NCBI GenBank assembly: GCA_025934735.1
Contig: JAICWP010000005.1
Span: 186,001 to 250,000 of the forward strand
Length of the DNA stretch: 64,000 nt
Source of the DNA: Terriglobales bacterium
GTDB lineage: Bacteria > Acidobacteriota > Terriglobia > Terriglobales > Acidobacteriaceae
Direction of reading: 5' to 3'
The position numbers were made by a program, and so were the translations under genes. Under the pieces are notes generated by a model. The model made no database searches and was not told the DNA's origin. It worked only from the letters and a program-made list of their open reading frames with translations. This document shows positions 17,628 to 27,183 of this stretch, in pieces (within the stretch, counting starts at the first letter, position 1; the number at the start of each line of letters is the position of its first letter).

Positions 17628-18308
17628 TCAGCCCACGAATTTGTAGCCCACCCCGTGCACCGTCAAAAAGAAGCGCGGCTCTTCCGGCTTGGGCTCGAGT
17701 TTCTGGCGCAAGCGCACGATGTGCGCGTCCACCGTCCGCGTGGTAGGGTAGCGCTCGTAACCCCATACGTCCTCCAGCAGGCGGTCGCGCGTTACGGTCT
17801 CGCCCGGGTGGGCGAGAAAATACTTAAGGAGTTCGAATTCCTTGGCGGAAAATTCCGTCGGCCTTCCCGCGCGCACCACCCGGCAGCTGCGCACATTCAC
17901 TTCCACGTCGCCGAAGCTGTATTGCTCCTGATTGCGGGGCGCGCCCTGGGCGCGGCGCAGCACCGCCTTCACCCGCGCCAGCAGCTCGCGGATAGAGAAG
18001 GGCTTGGTCACGTAATCATCGGCGCCCAGTTCCAGGCCCACCACTTTGTCCACTTCCTGTCCGCGGGCGGTCAGCATGATGATGGGCAGGGCCGGCTTCT
18101 TGACCTTGAGCTGCTTGCATACGTCCAGGCCGCTCATGCGCGGCATCATGACGTCCAGCACCACCAGGTCGGGCGAATCGTTCAGGGCGCGTCCCAAGCC
18201 TTCAACGCCATCTCCGGCGGTGATCACCTCATAGCCTTCGAACTCAAAGTTGTCGCGCAGACCAGACACCATGGCCGGCTCGTCTTCCACAATCAGGATT
18301 CTGGTCAT
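17628..18308 (-). CDS. OmpR/PhoB-family response regulator
   Basis: 226 residues from the ATG at 18308, which is preceded by GGGAGG at 7 nt; the in-frame upstream start lacks this. The receiver domain (1-120) has Asp9, phospho-acceptor Asp52 (VVLDVMMPRMSG), the Thr of IMLTARG and Lys of YVTKPFS. The DNA-binding winged helix (about 130-225) shows FSAKEFELLKYFLAHPGETVTRDRLLEDVWGYE, written here only as a motif reference, and TRTVDAHIVRLRQKLE. It lies 62 bp after its presumed partner kinase gene. The family acts as a dimeric transcription factor. Confidence 0.93.
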   Translation of the reverse strand: MTRILIVEDEPAMVSGLRDNFEFEGYEVITAGDGVEGLGRALNDSPDLVVLDVMMPRMSGLDVCKQLKVKKPALPIIMLTARGQEVDKVVGLELGADDYVTKPFSIRELLARVKAVLRRAQGAPRNQEQYSFGDVEVNVRSCRVVRAGRPTEFSAKEFELLKYFLAHPGETVTRDRLLEDVWGYERYPTTRTVDAHIVRLRQKLEPKPEEPRFFLTVHGVGYKFVG

Positions 18309-18370
18309 GTGGGCGCCTCCCGGCTGTTCCCTTTCCGCTACGCTGTGTAGTGTGCCCATCTGCTGCCTCC

Positions 18371-20041
18371 TTACTGAACGGCTACCGCCTTCGCTTCATT
18401 GGCCGCCACATTCACGGGCAGCGCGATAACGAATTTGCTTCCCTGCCCGGGCACGCTGTCCACGGAAACCTCGCCGCCGTGCGCCTCCACGATATGGCGC
18501 ACCAGGGAGAGGCCCAGCCCGCTTCCCTTGGTGTTGTGCACCAGGGGGTCGCCCACCCGGTAGAACTTCTCAAAAATTTTGTGCTGCTCGGGCCTCGAGA
18601 TGCCGATCCCGTGGTCCACCACTTCGAGCTTGACCGACCCATTTTCCCGATAGAGGTGGACGCCCAGGTACTTTTCCCGCTGCGAATACTTGAGCGCGTT
18701 GTTCACCAGGTTGAGCAGGGAGCGCGCAATAGCCTCGCGGTCCACGCGCATGGGCGGCAAATTCTCGGAAATTTTTTCCTCGAAGGTGAAGCCGTGCTGC
18801 TCGATCTGATATCGGTACGACTCCAGCGTGTTGCGCACCAGTTCGGCGATGTCGGTCTCGCGAAACTCGTATTCCTTGCGCCCCGCCTCGATGCGCGAGA
18901 AATCCAGAATATTGTTGATGAGCGAGGTGAGCCGCTCGCTTTCCTTGCGGATGATGCGGTAGTACTCCTCGCGCTTTTCCTGGCTGGTCAGCCGCCCCAG
19001 CTCCAGGGTTTCAGCGTAGAGCCGGATGAGCGACAGCGGCGTGCGCAGCTCGTGGGAAACATTGGAGACAAAGTCCGATTTCAGCCGGGCCAGCGCCATT
19101 TCCCGGTTCACGTTGCGGTAAGTGATCAGGATGCCGCACGCCAGCAGCAGGGAAAGCCCGCCCAGGATCAGGAAGCTGGTGCGGACAAAGTGTTGTCCCA
19201 TGGCCGCCAGAGTGGTGCCGCGTAATTTCATGCCCAGCACCAGCCCGGGGAAAGCTCCTTCCATGATGTGCTCCACTTCGGGCTTGCCACCGTCCCAATC
19301 GGTGCAAGCGGCGAGGGGTTCGTAATCACCTTTCAGGTGCACCATCACGCCGGCGTGACTGGTCCCCTTCTCTTCGCTGAGATTGTGCGCCATCAAAGTG
19401 TTGAGCACCTGGGGAAAGAACTGGCCGCGCAGGTATTCGGCATCGAAGGCGAAGCCACCCAGCGCCGGCTCCTGGCCGGGTTTCTGCGGCACAACAAAAT
19501 ACACCACGGATTCGTAGAGATACTTGTCCCCCCGGCGTACCTTATACTGCTCGAAATACGCCGGCAGTTTCCCGCCTTCTTCCATGCTGCGGAACTTTTT
19601 GACGGTGGGCTCGTATTCCATCTTCATCCAGACCATCATGTGCTGCAGTTCGTCCACTTCGGCGCGAAAGTCCGAATCGTCCATGCGCGCTTCTCGAGAG
19701 CGAAAGATCACGCCGGTCTGTGGGGAGTAGTAGAAAGCGTGTGCGACATAAGGGTACTTTTTGAGCAAGGCATCAAGCTCGTCCGAGCAGGCTTCCTGGG
19801 GCTGGGGAAAATCCTGACGCACCTGTTTCACCATGCCGTAGGCCTTCTCATTGATGTGCTTCTCGGAGATGACCAGCGCTTCGGTGAAGTCTCGTTGCAT
19901 CAGGGCTTCAATGGCGTGGTCGCGGTGGATGTTTTCCAGGTGCAGGACACTGGCGACGATCAGGGCGGCGGCGGGCAGCACCACCGCCAGCTCCAACGTC
20001 AGCAGCATTCGAGTGCGCTCATTCCACCAGCGTTTCTTCAT
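18371..20041 (-). CDS. Membrane sensor histidine kinase
   Basis: 556 residues from the ATG at 20041 (AGGAG 5 nt upstream); the frame is open further upstream but without a good start. Two membrane segments (about 12-34 and 288-307) enclose a periplasmic sensor of about 250 residues. The cytoplasmic part has the dimerisation/phosphorylation box VSHELRTPL (His330) and an ATPase domain with NLVNNALKYS, DHGIGI, FEKFYR and GSGLGLSL. It is an intact class I kinase heading the operon with the OmpR-type regulator, the phosphatase and the ECF sigma gene. The signal is unknown; the sensor domain resembles no family I can name. Confidence 0.92.
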   Translation of the reverse strand: MKKRWWNERTRMLLTLELAVVLPAAALIVASVLHLENIHRDHAIEALMQRDFTEALVISEKHINEKAYGMVKQVRQDFPQPQEACSDELDALLKKYPYVAHAFYYSPQTGVIFRSREARMDDSDFRAEVDELQHMMVWMKMEYEPTVKKFRSMEEGGKLPAYFEQYKVRRGDKYLYESVVYFVVPQKPGQEPALGGFAFDAEYLRGQFFPQVLNTLMAHNLSEEKGTSHAGVMVHLKGDYEPLAACTDWDGGKPEVEHIMEGAFPGLVLGMKLRGTTLAAMGQHFVRTSFLILGGLSLLLACGILITYRNVNREMALARLKSDFVSNVSHELRTPLSLIRLYAETLELGRLTSQEKREEYYRIIRKESERLTSLINNILDFSRIEAGRKEYEFRETDIAELVRNTLESYRYQIEQHGFTFEEKISENLPPMRVDREAIARSLLNLVNNALKYSQREKYLGVHLYRENGSVKLEVVDHGIGISRPEQHKIFEKFYRVGDPLVHNTKGSGLGLSLVRHIVEAHGGEVSVDSVPGQGSKFVIALPVNVAANEAKAVAVQ

Positions 20042-20091
20042 ACACGCTCCTGCCCGGTCTGTCCCCTGAACTCGGTCACCGGCTAAAACAT

Positions 20092-20118
20092 ACTGTAAAG
20101 CTGCTTCCGGTATGTCAA
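20092..20118 (-). promoter_or_regulatory. Candidate promoter of the kinase operon
   Basis: Minus strand TTGACA (20118-20113), a 15-bp spacer and TACAGT (20097-20092), about 50 bp upstream of the kinase ATG. The spacer is shorter than ideal. Two CTGTAAA copies (20093 and 20133) lie in the same region. Confidence 0.35.
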
Positions 20119-20223
20119 CCGCAAGTAAAAACCTGTAAAAAGTTGTGAAATCGCGTTTTTTGCGGCTGAATAGGCTTTGTGGGGTGGGAAGTGGGTCCAG
20201 AAGCCTATATACGCGCCATCTCA

Positions 20224-20240
20224 CAGCACATATTGTGCTG
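20224..20240. promoter_or_regulatory. Inverted repeat upstream of the kinase operon
   Basis: CAGCACA, spacer TAT, TGTGCTG: a perfect 7-bp dyad about 185 bp upstream of the kinase start and about 100 bp after the Sel1 gene stop. No T-run follows, so an operator is more likely than a terminator. Confidence 0.35.
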
Positions 20241-20336
20241 CGGGCAGGCATTAGCGGCTATCCGAAGGTTGCGTTCGAAACCTGCTGCAAAATGTGAGCT
20301 AGTGCAATCCGTGATGCTCTGACCAGACGCAAGCGT

Positions 20337-21629
20337 TCAGGGACGCTCGCTTGCTTCTGGTTGCAGCGCCTCGTGGGGCGGGTTCGCCGGCGCCGAAGGA
20401 GGCAATGACGAGTGCTGCGCCGACCAGCGAAATTCCGCTTCCTGCACCTGCCGCGAGGTCATGATGTGGCGCAGTTTTGCCAATTCATGTTTGCTGGCCT
20501 TGTCCCCGGCAACCATGGCGCGCCGGAACCAGTTGTAAGCTTCTTCGTAGTCCAGCCGCGCCCCGCGGCCATTCGCGTAAATGTAGCCCAGGTTCTTTGC
20601 GGCGCTGCCGTTGCCCTGCTCGGCCGCCTGTCGGTACCACTTCAGCGCTTGCTCATAATCCCGGGGAACGCCTTCTCCGAAATAATAAAGCTGCGCCAGG
20701 CTTACCTCGGCGATCACGTTTCCCTGAGCCGCGGCCGATTTATACCAGTTCGCAGCCTGCTGCGGATCGCGCGGAACGCCCGCCCCCAGCTCGTAGAGAT
20801 AGCCCAGGTTCGATTCCGCCTGCGCCACTCCCTGCTGTGCCGCTGCCCGCGTCCATTGCGCTGCTTCATCGAGATCCTTCTGGCCCAAGCCGCCGGTGAA
20901 GTACTGGTATCCCAGGGTCTCTTGTGCCGCCGCATCGCCCTGCTCCGCCGCTGAGCGGTACCAGCGCAGTGCCTCCTTCTTATTGCGCGACACGCCCAGC
21001 CCGTTCTGGTAGAGGATGGCCAATTCGCGCTGCGCCACCTCGTAGCCATCTTCCGCCAGGGGACGCAACAGATTTGCCTCTTCAACGTAATCCTGCCGCA
21101 CACCTTTGCCGTCGCGATAAAAGCTGGCCAGGTTGAATTGTGCGGCCGGGAAACCCTGCGCCGCCGCCCGCCGGTACCACTTGAGCGCCTGAGCAAAATC
21201 CTGCTTCACACCGAGTCCCTTGGAGTACATGAAGCCCAGGTTGGTTTCTCCCTTAGGATTGTTCACCTCGGCCGCCCTCTGGTACCACTTCACCGCCTCG
21301 GTGTCGCTTTGTGGAACGCCTTCGCCGTGCTGATAAAGGTATCCCAAATCATTGGCCGCCCGGCCCAAGTGCTGGTCCGCGGCGTGGCGCAGCCACTGGG
21401 CTGCCTCGGCCGGGTCCGGCGGTAGCGCGAAGCCGTTGGCATAGGCGATCCCCAGGACGCATTGCGCCCGGGCATCACCGGCAGAAGCCAATGCGGCCAA
21501 TTGCGGAATCTGTTGCCTGGTCAGGGCGCGTGCCTCCGTCTGGAATTCGTCGTTCGGCAAATTCAAGTCTGCTCCCCAGGCAAAAGTACACGAGAGCAAA
21601 GCCGCCAAACAAAACTTGCGCGTCAACAT
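20337..21629 (-). CDS. Sel1-repeat (SLR) secreted protein
   Basis: 430 residues. Signal peptide 1-19 (LTRKFCLAALLSCTFAWGAD). Residues from about 50 to 385 form successive 36-residue Sel1 units with the usual A-x-x-W-Y/L-R-x-A pattern (AAQWLRHAADQHLGRAANDL, AVKWYQRAAEVNNPKGETNL, ALKWYRRAAAQGFPAAQFNL), about nine in all. The C-terminal 45 residues are Pro/Ser-rich. Such proteins are periplasmic scaffolds or regulators; the partner is unknown. The gene is transcribed towards the kinase operon from a separate promoter. Confidence 0.87.
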   Translation of the reverse strand: MLTRKFCLAALLSCTFAWGADLNLPNDEFQTEARALTRQQIPQLAALASAGDARAQCVLGIAYANGFALPPDPAEAAQWLRHAADQHLGRAANDLGYLYQHGEGVPQSDTEAVKWYQRAAEVNNPKGETNLGFMYSKGLGVKQDFAQALKWYRRAAAQGFPAAQFNLASFYRDGKGVRQDYVEEANLLRPLAEDGYEVAQRELAILYQNGLGVSRNKKEALRWYRSAAEQGDAAAQETLGYQYFTGGLGQKDLDEAAQWTRAAAQQGVAQAESNLGYLYELGAGVPRDPQQAANWYKSAAAQGNVIAEVSLAQLYYFGEGVPRDYEQALKWYRQAAEQGNGSAAKNLGYIYANGRGARLDYEEAYNWFRRAMVAGDKASKHELAKLRHIMTSRQVQEAEFRWSAQHSSLPPSAPANPPHEALQPEASERP

Positions 21630-22214
21630 AACTCCCCCGCCGGCATTTCGTCTTCAACCCTTCACGTCCGCACCGACCACGCCCCTGGCGCGCTGCAGTG
21701 AAGCGAATGCCGCATACAGTCATAGACGAAGCAGGAGAGAAATTGAGGTGGAGGAAATGAAACTTTTTTAATAGAGTCTCGTTAGCACCAATGTGATTTG
21801 TTCTGTTTCATGAACAAACGTTCGCGGGTCGAGTGCAGGTTTCAGGATTACATGCTTCGCCCAGCGTCATCCAACTGCAGGCTTCATCCTCAAATTCTTG
21901 CAACATTGACATCCTCGCGCTGTAACGGCTTCGCCGAGACTCCGCCGCGCCAGGTCTTTATTGCCTTGGAGTATTCCTTCCCGTTATCCCAATGTGAGGC
22001 AGACTGGGCTATGTCGCCGTAGGACTTACGGGTCCCGCCGACCTCCACACCCCGCTGCCGGCTGCTCCGGAGCTCTTCCCGGGCCGCTGAAATGGCTCAA
22101 CTTAGAGTAAAATTTGCTGCGTGTGGGATGAGAACTGCGTCTGAAACGTTATACAGGTTGAGAGTTTACGTCTGAGAGGTAGGAATTTAGGGCCTGGTAG
22201 GAACTTCGGAGGCA
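21630..22214. other. Divergent intergenic region
   Basis: 585 bp between the Sel1 gene and the sigma/anti-sigma operon, locally less GC-rich. It must hold both promoters, but none could be placed with confidence. Short open frames here lack ribosome-binding sites and recognisable products. Confidence 0.5.
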
Positions 22215-22787
22215 GTGATCACCCCAGACGGCCACCGCCGTGTGCGCTTCGAGCAGGAAGCCATGCAGTATGTGTGCGCGTTGTTGCGGACGGCCAGGCG
22301 GCTGTGCGGAAATCGCGAGTCGGCCGAGGACCTGGTGCAGGAAACCATGCTGCGCGCCTGGAAGGCCTTTGATCAATACCAGGAGCAGACCAATTGCAAG
22401 GCGTGGCTGTTCACCATTCTCATGAACCTATGGAACGAGCATCATCGCAAGCCTTGGGTCCGGCATGAAGCTGCGGTCCAGGACGACTTCGAGCCTGACC
22501 AGCAGGCGGTCGCATCCAACTCCGATGACCGCGTATTCATCCACGAAGTCCTGGCTTGCATTGATCGCTTAACCGAAGATCAGCGTGCTGTGCTGTTATT
22601 GTCAGTGGTAGAAGGCCTGGCCCTACGAGAGATTGCAGAGATATTGCAGGTTCCGATTGGGACCGTCATGTCACGACTGGGGCGCGCGCGGGCCGCTTTG
22701 CGGGAATACCTGCGCCCTAGCCCCGGCGCCCTAGCGGGCGCCAGAGAACGAAGACTATGCGATGCCGTGAAGCCGAAGGGCTATTAG
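22215..22787 (+). CDS. ECF sigma factor of a sigma/anti-sigma pair
   Basis: 190 residues from GTG at 22215; GGAGG lies only 2 nt upstream, so the GTG at 22242 or ATG at 22263 remain possible. Region 2: VRFEQEAMQYVCALLRTARRL, ESAEDLVQETMLRAWKAF and KAWLFTILMNLWNEHHR. Region 4: LTEDQRAVLLLSVVEGLALREIAEI with VPIGTVMSRLGRARAALREYL. The gene overlaps the next, a zinc-binding anti-sigma factor, by 31 bp, the usual arrangement for a stress-controlled ECF system. The inducing stress is not evident. Confidence 0.9.
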   Translation: MITPDGHRRVRFEQEAMQYVCALLRTARRLCGNRESAEDLVQETMLRAWKAFDQYQEQTNCKAWLFTILMNLWNEHHRKPWVRHEAAVQDDFEPDQQAVASNSDDRVFIHEVLACIDRLTEDQRAVLLLSVVEGLALREIAEILQVPIGTVMSRLGRARAALREYLRPSPGALAGARERRLCDAVKPKGY

Positions 22788-23524
22788 CCCCTCAAATTTC
22801 GGAAAGCCTCGACGCCGCCACCCAGCGCGACCTGGCTCTCCACCTGGATACCTGCGCCGCGTGCCGCGCTCGGCTGCAGCAGGAGTACGAACTGGACCGC
22901 CTTGTGATGGCCGCGGTTACCCAGGAAGCGCCTGCGACGGACGACCTGGTGGCGCGTATCGAGCACGCCATTGAGGGCACCCGCAGGCCGCGCCCCTTCT
23001 TCTTTCTGCAAAGGCGATGGCCGGCCTTCGCCGGAGCGGCCGCCGTCATTCTGCTGGTCGCTATGGCCGTTTCCCGCTTTACTGCCGCTAATTCCATGCA
23101 CCTGCTGTGTCAGGATGCGGTGGACGACCACCACACCGAAGTGGTCCTGCACGAGCCCAGGCATTGGCACACCAACAGCAGCGACATTGCCGACCTGGTC
23201 CGCCGCACCGTTCCCGGCACCCAGGTGCCGCAGACCGTGGCCGGCCTGTCGCTGCAAAAAGCCCGCATTTGCGGCCTGCTTCAGGCCACTGCTCTGCATC
23301 TGGTTTACGGCAAGGGCTCCCAGCAGGTCTCCGTCTTTTTCATGCTGCAGCGGGAACTGCCCTCCGATTCGCTGCCCTCCCAAGCCGCTGCTAACCGGCT
23401 TCACGAAGAAACCGATTCCGGCGTTGCCGTCGCTTCCTTTGCCCAGGATGGCATGGGCGTAGTGGTGGTGGGCGGCCCGGAAATCGCTCCCCGCGTCGCT
23501 GACCAACTCGCGCTCTCTCTATAG
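22757..23524 (+). CDS. Membrane-anchored zinc anti-sigma factor
   Basis: 255 residues. The N-terminal ZAS-type domain has Cys3 and H29-x3-C33-x2-C36. One transmembrane segment follows at about 92-110 (AFAGAAAVILLVAMAVSRF), then a periplasmic domain of about 145 residues with paired Cys and His residues and the stretch VVVVGGPEIAPRVADQLA. It overlaps the sigma gene and should hold that sigma at the membrane. The periplasmic part resembles DUF-type sensor domains of acidobacterial anti-sigma factors and is rich in His near the membrane (DDHHTEVVLHEPRHWH), which could bind metal; that is inference. Confidence 0.85.
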   Translation: MRCREAEGLLAPQISESLDAATQRDLALHLDTCAACRARLQQEYELDRLVMAAVTQEAPATDDLVARIEHAIEGTRRPRPFFFLQRRWPAFAGAAAVILLVAMAVSRFTAANSMHLLCQDAVDDHHTEVVLHEPRHWHTNSSDIADLVRRTVPGTQVPQTVAGLSLQKARICGLLQATALHLVYGKGSQQVSVFFMLQRELPSDSLPSQAAANRLHEETDSGVAVASFAQDGMGVVVVGGPEIAPRVADQLALSL

Positions 23525-23718
23525 TCACCGTCTCGCTGCGCCTCCCAGCGCTAACCACCGCAGACACTTGTGAATTCTGTTTGTGAATTCTCCGGTCTTG
23601 CGGATGAAAAATCCCCTGCCTCTCGTTTTACTCACTAACGGACGCCTTTGGCTCTGTGCAAAGTGGGATCAACGCCGCAGGAGAACCAACTTTAAATCCG
23701 CGGCCCGGGATACAAACT

Positions 23719-24402
23719 ATGGCGACGGCGGCAAAAGCGCTGGCAGTAGACAGCAACAGCGAGTCACTTCTGGTCAACACAGCCTGCCACGGCGATGTGC
23801 AGGCCTTTGGCGAATTGGTGAAGCGTTATGACCGCCAGGTGTTTCGTGTGGTCCGGCACATGACCGACAACCCCCAGGATGCAGAGGACATTGTGCAGGA
23901 GGCGTTCGTGAAAGCCTTCACCAACATCCGCAGTTTCGAGGGGCGCGCTGCGTTTAGCACCTGGCTGATCCGCATTGCCGTCAACGAGGCTCTGGGGCGA
24001 ATCCGCCACCGGCAGAAATTTCCCCTGTGTCCCCTGGAATTCATCGCCTCGGACGAGGAAACCGTGCTGGAGCTGCAACTTGCCAGCCCCTCAGCCACGC
24101 CCGAGGAACTCTGCAGCGAAGGCGAACTGCGCAAGGCCCTGTCCCGGGCGGTTCACCGCTTGCGCCCACGCCTGCGTACCGTTTTTGTTTTGCGCGATGT
24201 ACAAGGCCTCTCCGCACAGGAGACGGCGGAGATTTTGCGCATCACCGTGGGCACGGTGAAGGCGCGGTTGTTTCGCGCCCGCCAGCGCGTGCGGCAATTC
24301 CTGATGCCCTATGTTGCCAGCCCGTCTGGTCGCTCGCGAAGCACCTTCGTTCGCAATACAGCTCCCCCGCTCCGGACCAGCGCCTCGGCGGGTCTCTCCT
24401 AG
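23719..24402 (+). CDS. ECF sigma factor (RpoE-like)
   Basis: 227 residues from the ATG at 23719; an in-frame GTG at 23656 would add 21 residues unlike the family. Region 2: FGELVKRYDRQVFRVVRHMT, DAEDIVQEAFVKAFTNIRSF and FSTWLIRIAVNEALGRIRHR. Region 4: LRPRLRTVFVLRDVQGLSAQETAEIL and TVGTVKARLFRARQRVRQFL. It has a Ser/Arg-rich tail (about 195-227). No anti-sigma gene follows; the next gene is convergent. It is the third ECF sigma within 9 kb but not a close copy of the others. Confidence 0.88.
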   Translation: MATAAKALAVDSNSESLLVNTACHGDVQAFGELVKRYDRQVFRVVRHMTDNPQDAEDIVQEAFVKAFTNIRSFEGRAAFSTWLIRIAVNEALGRIRHRQKFPLCPLEFIASDEETVLELQLASPSATPEELCSEGELRKALSRAVHRLRPRLRTVFVLRDVQGLSAQETAEILRITVGTVKARLFRARQRVRQFLMPYVASPSGRSRSTFVRNTAPPLRTSASAGLS

Positions 24403-24463
24403 CAATGATTTTCGGTGACTGCTCCGCTCCTTCAGTAGAGGGAGCGCCGGCCCGTCACACTAG

Positions 24464-24997
24464 TCAGAGTCCCGCCTGTTCGCGGGTAAGCCGGTAGAGA
24501 ACGTGGCGTCGCCCGGCATGAATAATGTCTTTTTCATAGCCGAACCCCAGCTTCTGCAGGATGCGGATGGACGCCTGATTTTCCGGGAGGGCGAAGCCGA
24601 CGATGTTGGGCAGCTGTAGGCGCTCGAGCGCCATGGCCGACAGCGCGCTCACGATTTCGGTGGCCAAGCCCTGCCTCCAGAAGCGCGCCAGCAAGACACA
24701 CCCGACCTCGATCTCAAGTTGCCCATCCAGTCGCAGGCGGCGCAGGGCAGCCCGGCCCACGAACTGCTGCTCGCGGTCATAAAGGAGCCACATGCCAAAA
24801 CCGTTTGCTTCCCAGTGTTCGAGAAAGCGCTGCATGTAGTCGCGGGTTTGCTCCTCGGAGCGAACTCCGCCCAGCGTGGCCATCGTGACCGGATCCTGGT
24901 GCATGGCCAGCAGCAAGGCAAAATGTTCGGGCTGCAGGCGATAGGCGCGCAGCCGTTCCGTCTCGAAATGCTCCGGCGCCTGCGGCGGGGAATTCAT
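24464..24997 (-). CDS. GNAT-family N-acetyltransferase (RimJ/RimL-like)
   Basis: 177 residues from the ATG at 24997, the first with the family's usual N-terminus (HFETERLRAYRLQPEHFALL). Motifs: FLEHWEANGFGMWLLYDRE, FVGRAALRRL, IEVGCVLLARFWRQGLATE (acetyl-CoA pyrophosphate loop) and GFALPENQASIRILQKLGF. This is the Acetyltransf_3 type, which acetylates ribosomal-protein N-termini or small molecules. The substrate cannot be read from the sequence. Single gene, convergent with the sigma gene and divergent from cstA. Confidence 0.88.
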   Translation of the reverse strand: MNSPPQAPEHFETERLRAYRLQPEHFALLLAMHQDPVTMATLGGVRSEEQTRDYMQRFLEHWEANGFGMWLLYDREQQFVGRAALRRLRLDGQLEIEVGCVLLARFWRQGLATEIVSALSAMALERLQLPNIVGFALPENQASIRILQKLGFGYEKDIIHAGRRHVLYRLTREQAGL

Positions 24998-25134
24998 TGC
25001 GGCATTATAGGTGCTGAGGTGCAGCCGCCCGATTTGCGCTTTCCGGGGAAGGAAAGCATGACCCTTTTGGCCCACAGAACTGGTACATTGTCGGCTGCAA
25101 AAACTCCGTTGCGGGCTCACCGGCCGAGGACCAG

Positions 25135-27183
25135 ATGAAACGATGGGGCAGCACTCTGGCGTGGGTGGTTATATCGTTCTTGTGCGCGGTGGCGGTGGGC
25201 ACCATAGCCCTGCACCGGGGCGAATCCATCAATGCCATGTGGCTGGTGGTAGCGGCGCTCTGCAGCTACGCCCTGGGCTACCGCTTTTATAGTAAGTTCC
25301 TCGCCGCCAAGGTGCTGGCTTGGGACGCGGTGCGTGCTACCCCCGCCGAGCGGCTCGACAACGGCCGCGACTTTGTTCCCACCAACAAGTGGGTGGTCTT
25401 CGGCCACCACTTTGCCGCCATTGCTGGACCCGGGCCCCTTGTAGGACCGGTGCTGGCGGCGCAATTCGGTTACCTGCCGGGCACCCTGTGGATTCTGGCA
25501 GGCGCGGTCTTTGGCGGCTGCGTTCAGGATTTCGTCATCCTGTTTTTCTCCGTGCGCCGCGACGGCAAGTCGCTCACCGAAATCGCCCGCGATGAAGTGG
25601 GGCGGGTGGGCGGCGTAGTGGCGTACCTGGCGGTCATCAGCATCATGATCATCCTGCTGGGCGTGGTCGCCCTGGTGGTCGTGAACGCGCTCAAGTCCAG
25701 CCCCTGGGGCACGTTCACCATCGCCATGACCATCCCCATCGCCCTGCTGATGGGCGTGTACCTGCGCGTGCTGCGCCCGGGCAAAGTCCTGGAAGGCTCG
25801 CTGCTCGGCTTTGTGCTGGTGCTGCTCTCTATCTGGGGCGGGCAGTGGGTGGCGGAATCGCCCACGCTGGCGCGCTATTTCACTCTCAGCGCCCCATCCT
25901 TAGCCATCCTCATCATCATTTATGGATTTGCGGCCTCAGCCCTGCCGGTGTGGTTGCTGCTGGCGCCCCGCGATTACCTCAGTACCTTCGTGAAGCTGGG
26001 TACGATTGCAGTGCTGGCCTTGGGCATCATCGTCCTGCGGCCCACGCTGCACATGCCCGCCCTGACCCGCTTCGTGGACGGCACCGGCCCGGTGCTGGCG
26101 GGAAAGATTTTTCCCTTCGCCTTCATCACCATTGCCTGCGGGGCGGTCAGCGGCTTCCATTCTCTGATTGCCAGCGGCACCACGCCCAAGCTGATAAGTC
26201 GCGAAATTGAAACACGCATGGTTGGCTACGGCGGCATGGCGGCGGAATCCTTCGTCGCCATCATGGCCACCATTGCCGCCTGCGTGCTGCAGCCAGGAGT
26301 TTATTTCGCTATCAGCAGTCCCGCCGGGGTGGTCGGCAGCTCGCCCGCTACCGCCGCCGCGACCATTTCGTCCTGGGGATTTCCCGTCACCGCCGCTAGC
26401 ATGGCGGCGCTGGCCCGGGAAGTCGGCGAGCAAACCCTGTTCAACCGCACCGGCGGCGCTCCCGCCTTTGCCGTGGGCATGGCCCACATTTTCGCTCACA
26501 GCCTGGGCAGCCGCCTGCTGATGGCTATCTGGTACCACTTCGCCATCATGTTTGAGGCGCTGTTCATCCTCAGCATTCTCGATGCCGGCACCCGCGTGGG
26601 CCGCTTCATGTTTCAGGAAGCGCTGGGGCACGTGTGGCAGCCGCTGGGCCGCACCAGTTGGTATCCCAGCGTGCTGTTCAACAGCGCCCTCATTGTCGGC
26701 GCTTGGGGCTATTTCCTGTGGCAGGGCGTGCGCGATCCCCTGGGCGGCATCAACTCCCTGTGGCCGTTGTTCGGGATTGCGAACCAGCTTCTGGCAACGG
26801 TGGCTCTGTGCGTGGCCACAACCATCCTCATCAAGATGGGCAAGGCGCGTTACTCGCCCGTTACCCTGGCGCCCTTGGCTTGGCTGATGGCGGTGACCTT
26901 CACCGCTTCCTGGCAGAAGATTTTCAATCCCAACCCGCGTATTGGCTTTCTGGCGCATGCCCGCGACTTGGCCGCCGCGCCGGTGCGCACTCCCGAAACC
27001 GCGCGCCTGATGTTCAACGACCGCCTGGACGCGGCCGTCACCGCGATTTTAGTCACCCTGGTGGTGCTGATTGTGCTGGAGTCCGCCTTAGAGTGGATAC
27101 GCGTGCTCTCCGGCCGCAAGCTGGCCAGCGTTCACGAAGCTCCCTTTGTGGCCACTCGCTTTGTAACGGAGGAAGCGTCATGA
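25135..27183 (+). CDS. cstA: Carbon starvation protein CstA, pyruvate/peptide transporter family
   Basis: 682 residues with about 16-18 predicted membrane helices. Family motifs include [23 protein letters not shown], cited here only in part ([12 protein letters not shown]), [38 protein letters not shown] and [14 protein letters not shown]. CstA/BtsT proteins import pyruvate and perhaps peptides during carbon limitation. Length is typical. The stop overlaps the start of a ybdD-like gene by 4 bp (ATGA), as in many bacteria. No two-component regulator of the BtsSR type is adjacent. Confidence 0.93.
   Translation: MKRWGSTLAWVVISFLCAVAVGTIALHRGESINAMWLVVAALCSYALGYRFYSKFLAAKVLAWDAVRATPAERLDNGRDFVPTNKWVVFGHHFAAIAGPGPLVGPVLAAQFGYLPGTLWILAGAVFGGCVQDFVILFFSVRRDGKSLTEIARDEVGRVGGVVAYLAVISIMIILLGVVALVVVNALKSSPWGTFTIAMTIPIALLMGVYLRVLRPGKVLEGSLLGFVLVLLSIWGGQWVAESPTLARYFTLSAPSLAILIIIYGFAASALPVWLLLAPRDYLSTFVKLGTIAVLALGIIVLRPTLHMPALTRFVDGTGPVLAGKIFPFAFITIACGAVSGFHSLIASGTTPKLISREIETRMVGYGGMAAESFVAIMATIAACVLQPGVYFAISSPAGVVGSSPATAAATISSWGFPVTAASMAALAREVGEQTLFNRTGGAPAFAVGMAHIFAHSLGSRLLMAIWYHFAIMFEALFILSILDAGTRVGRFMFQEALGHVWQPLGRTSWYPSVLFNSALIVGAWGYFLWQGVRDPLGGINSLWPLFGIANQLLATVALCVATTILIKMGKARYSPVTLAPLAWLMAVTFTASWQKIFNPNPRIGFLAHARDLAAAPVRTPETARLMFNDRLDAAVTAILVTLVVLIVLESALEWIRVLSGRKLASVHEAPFVATRFVTEEAS

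Noticed and set aside
25936-26958. Minus-strand frame of 340 codons inside cstA
   Set aside because: Antisense of a clearly recognised transporter gene; low-complexity product.
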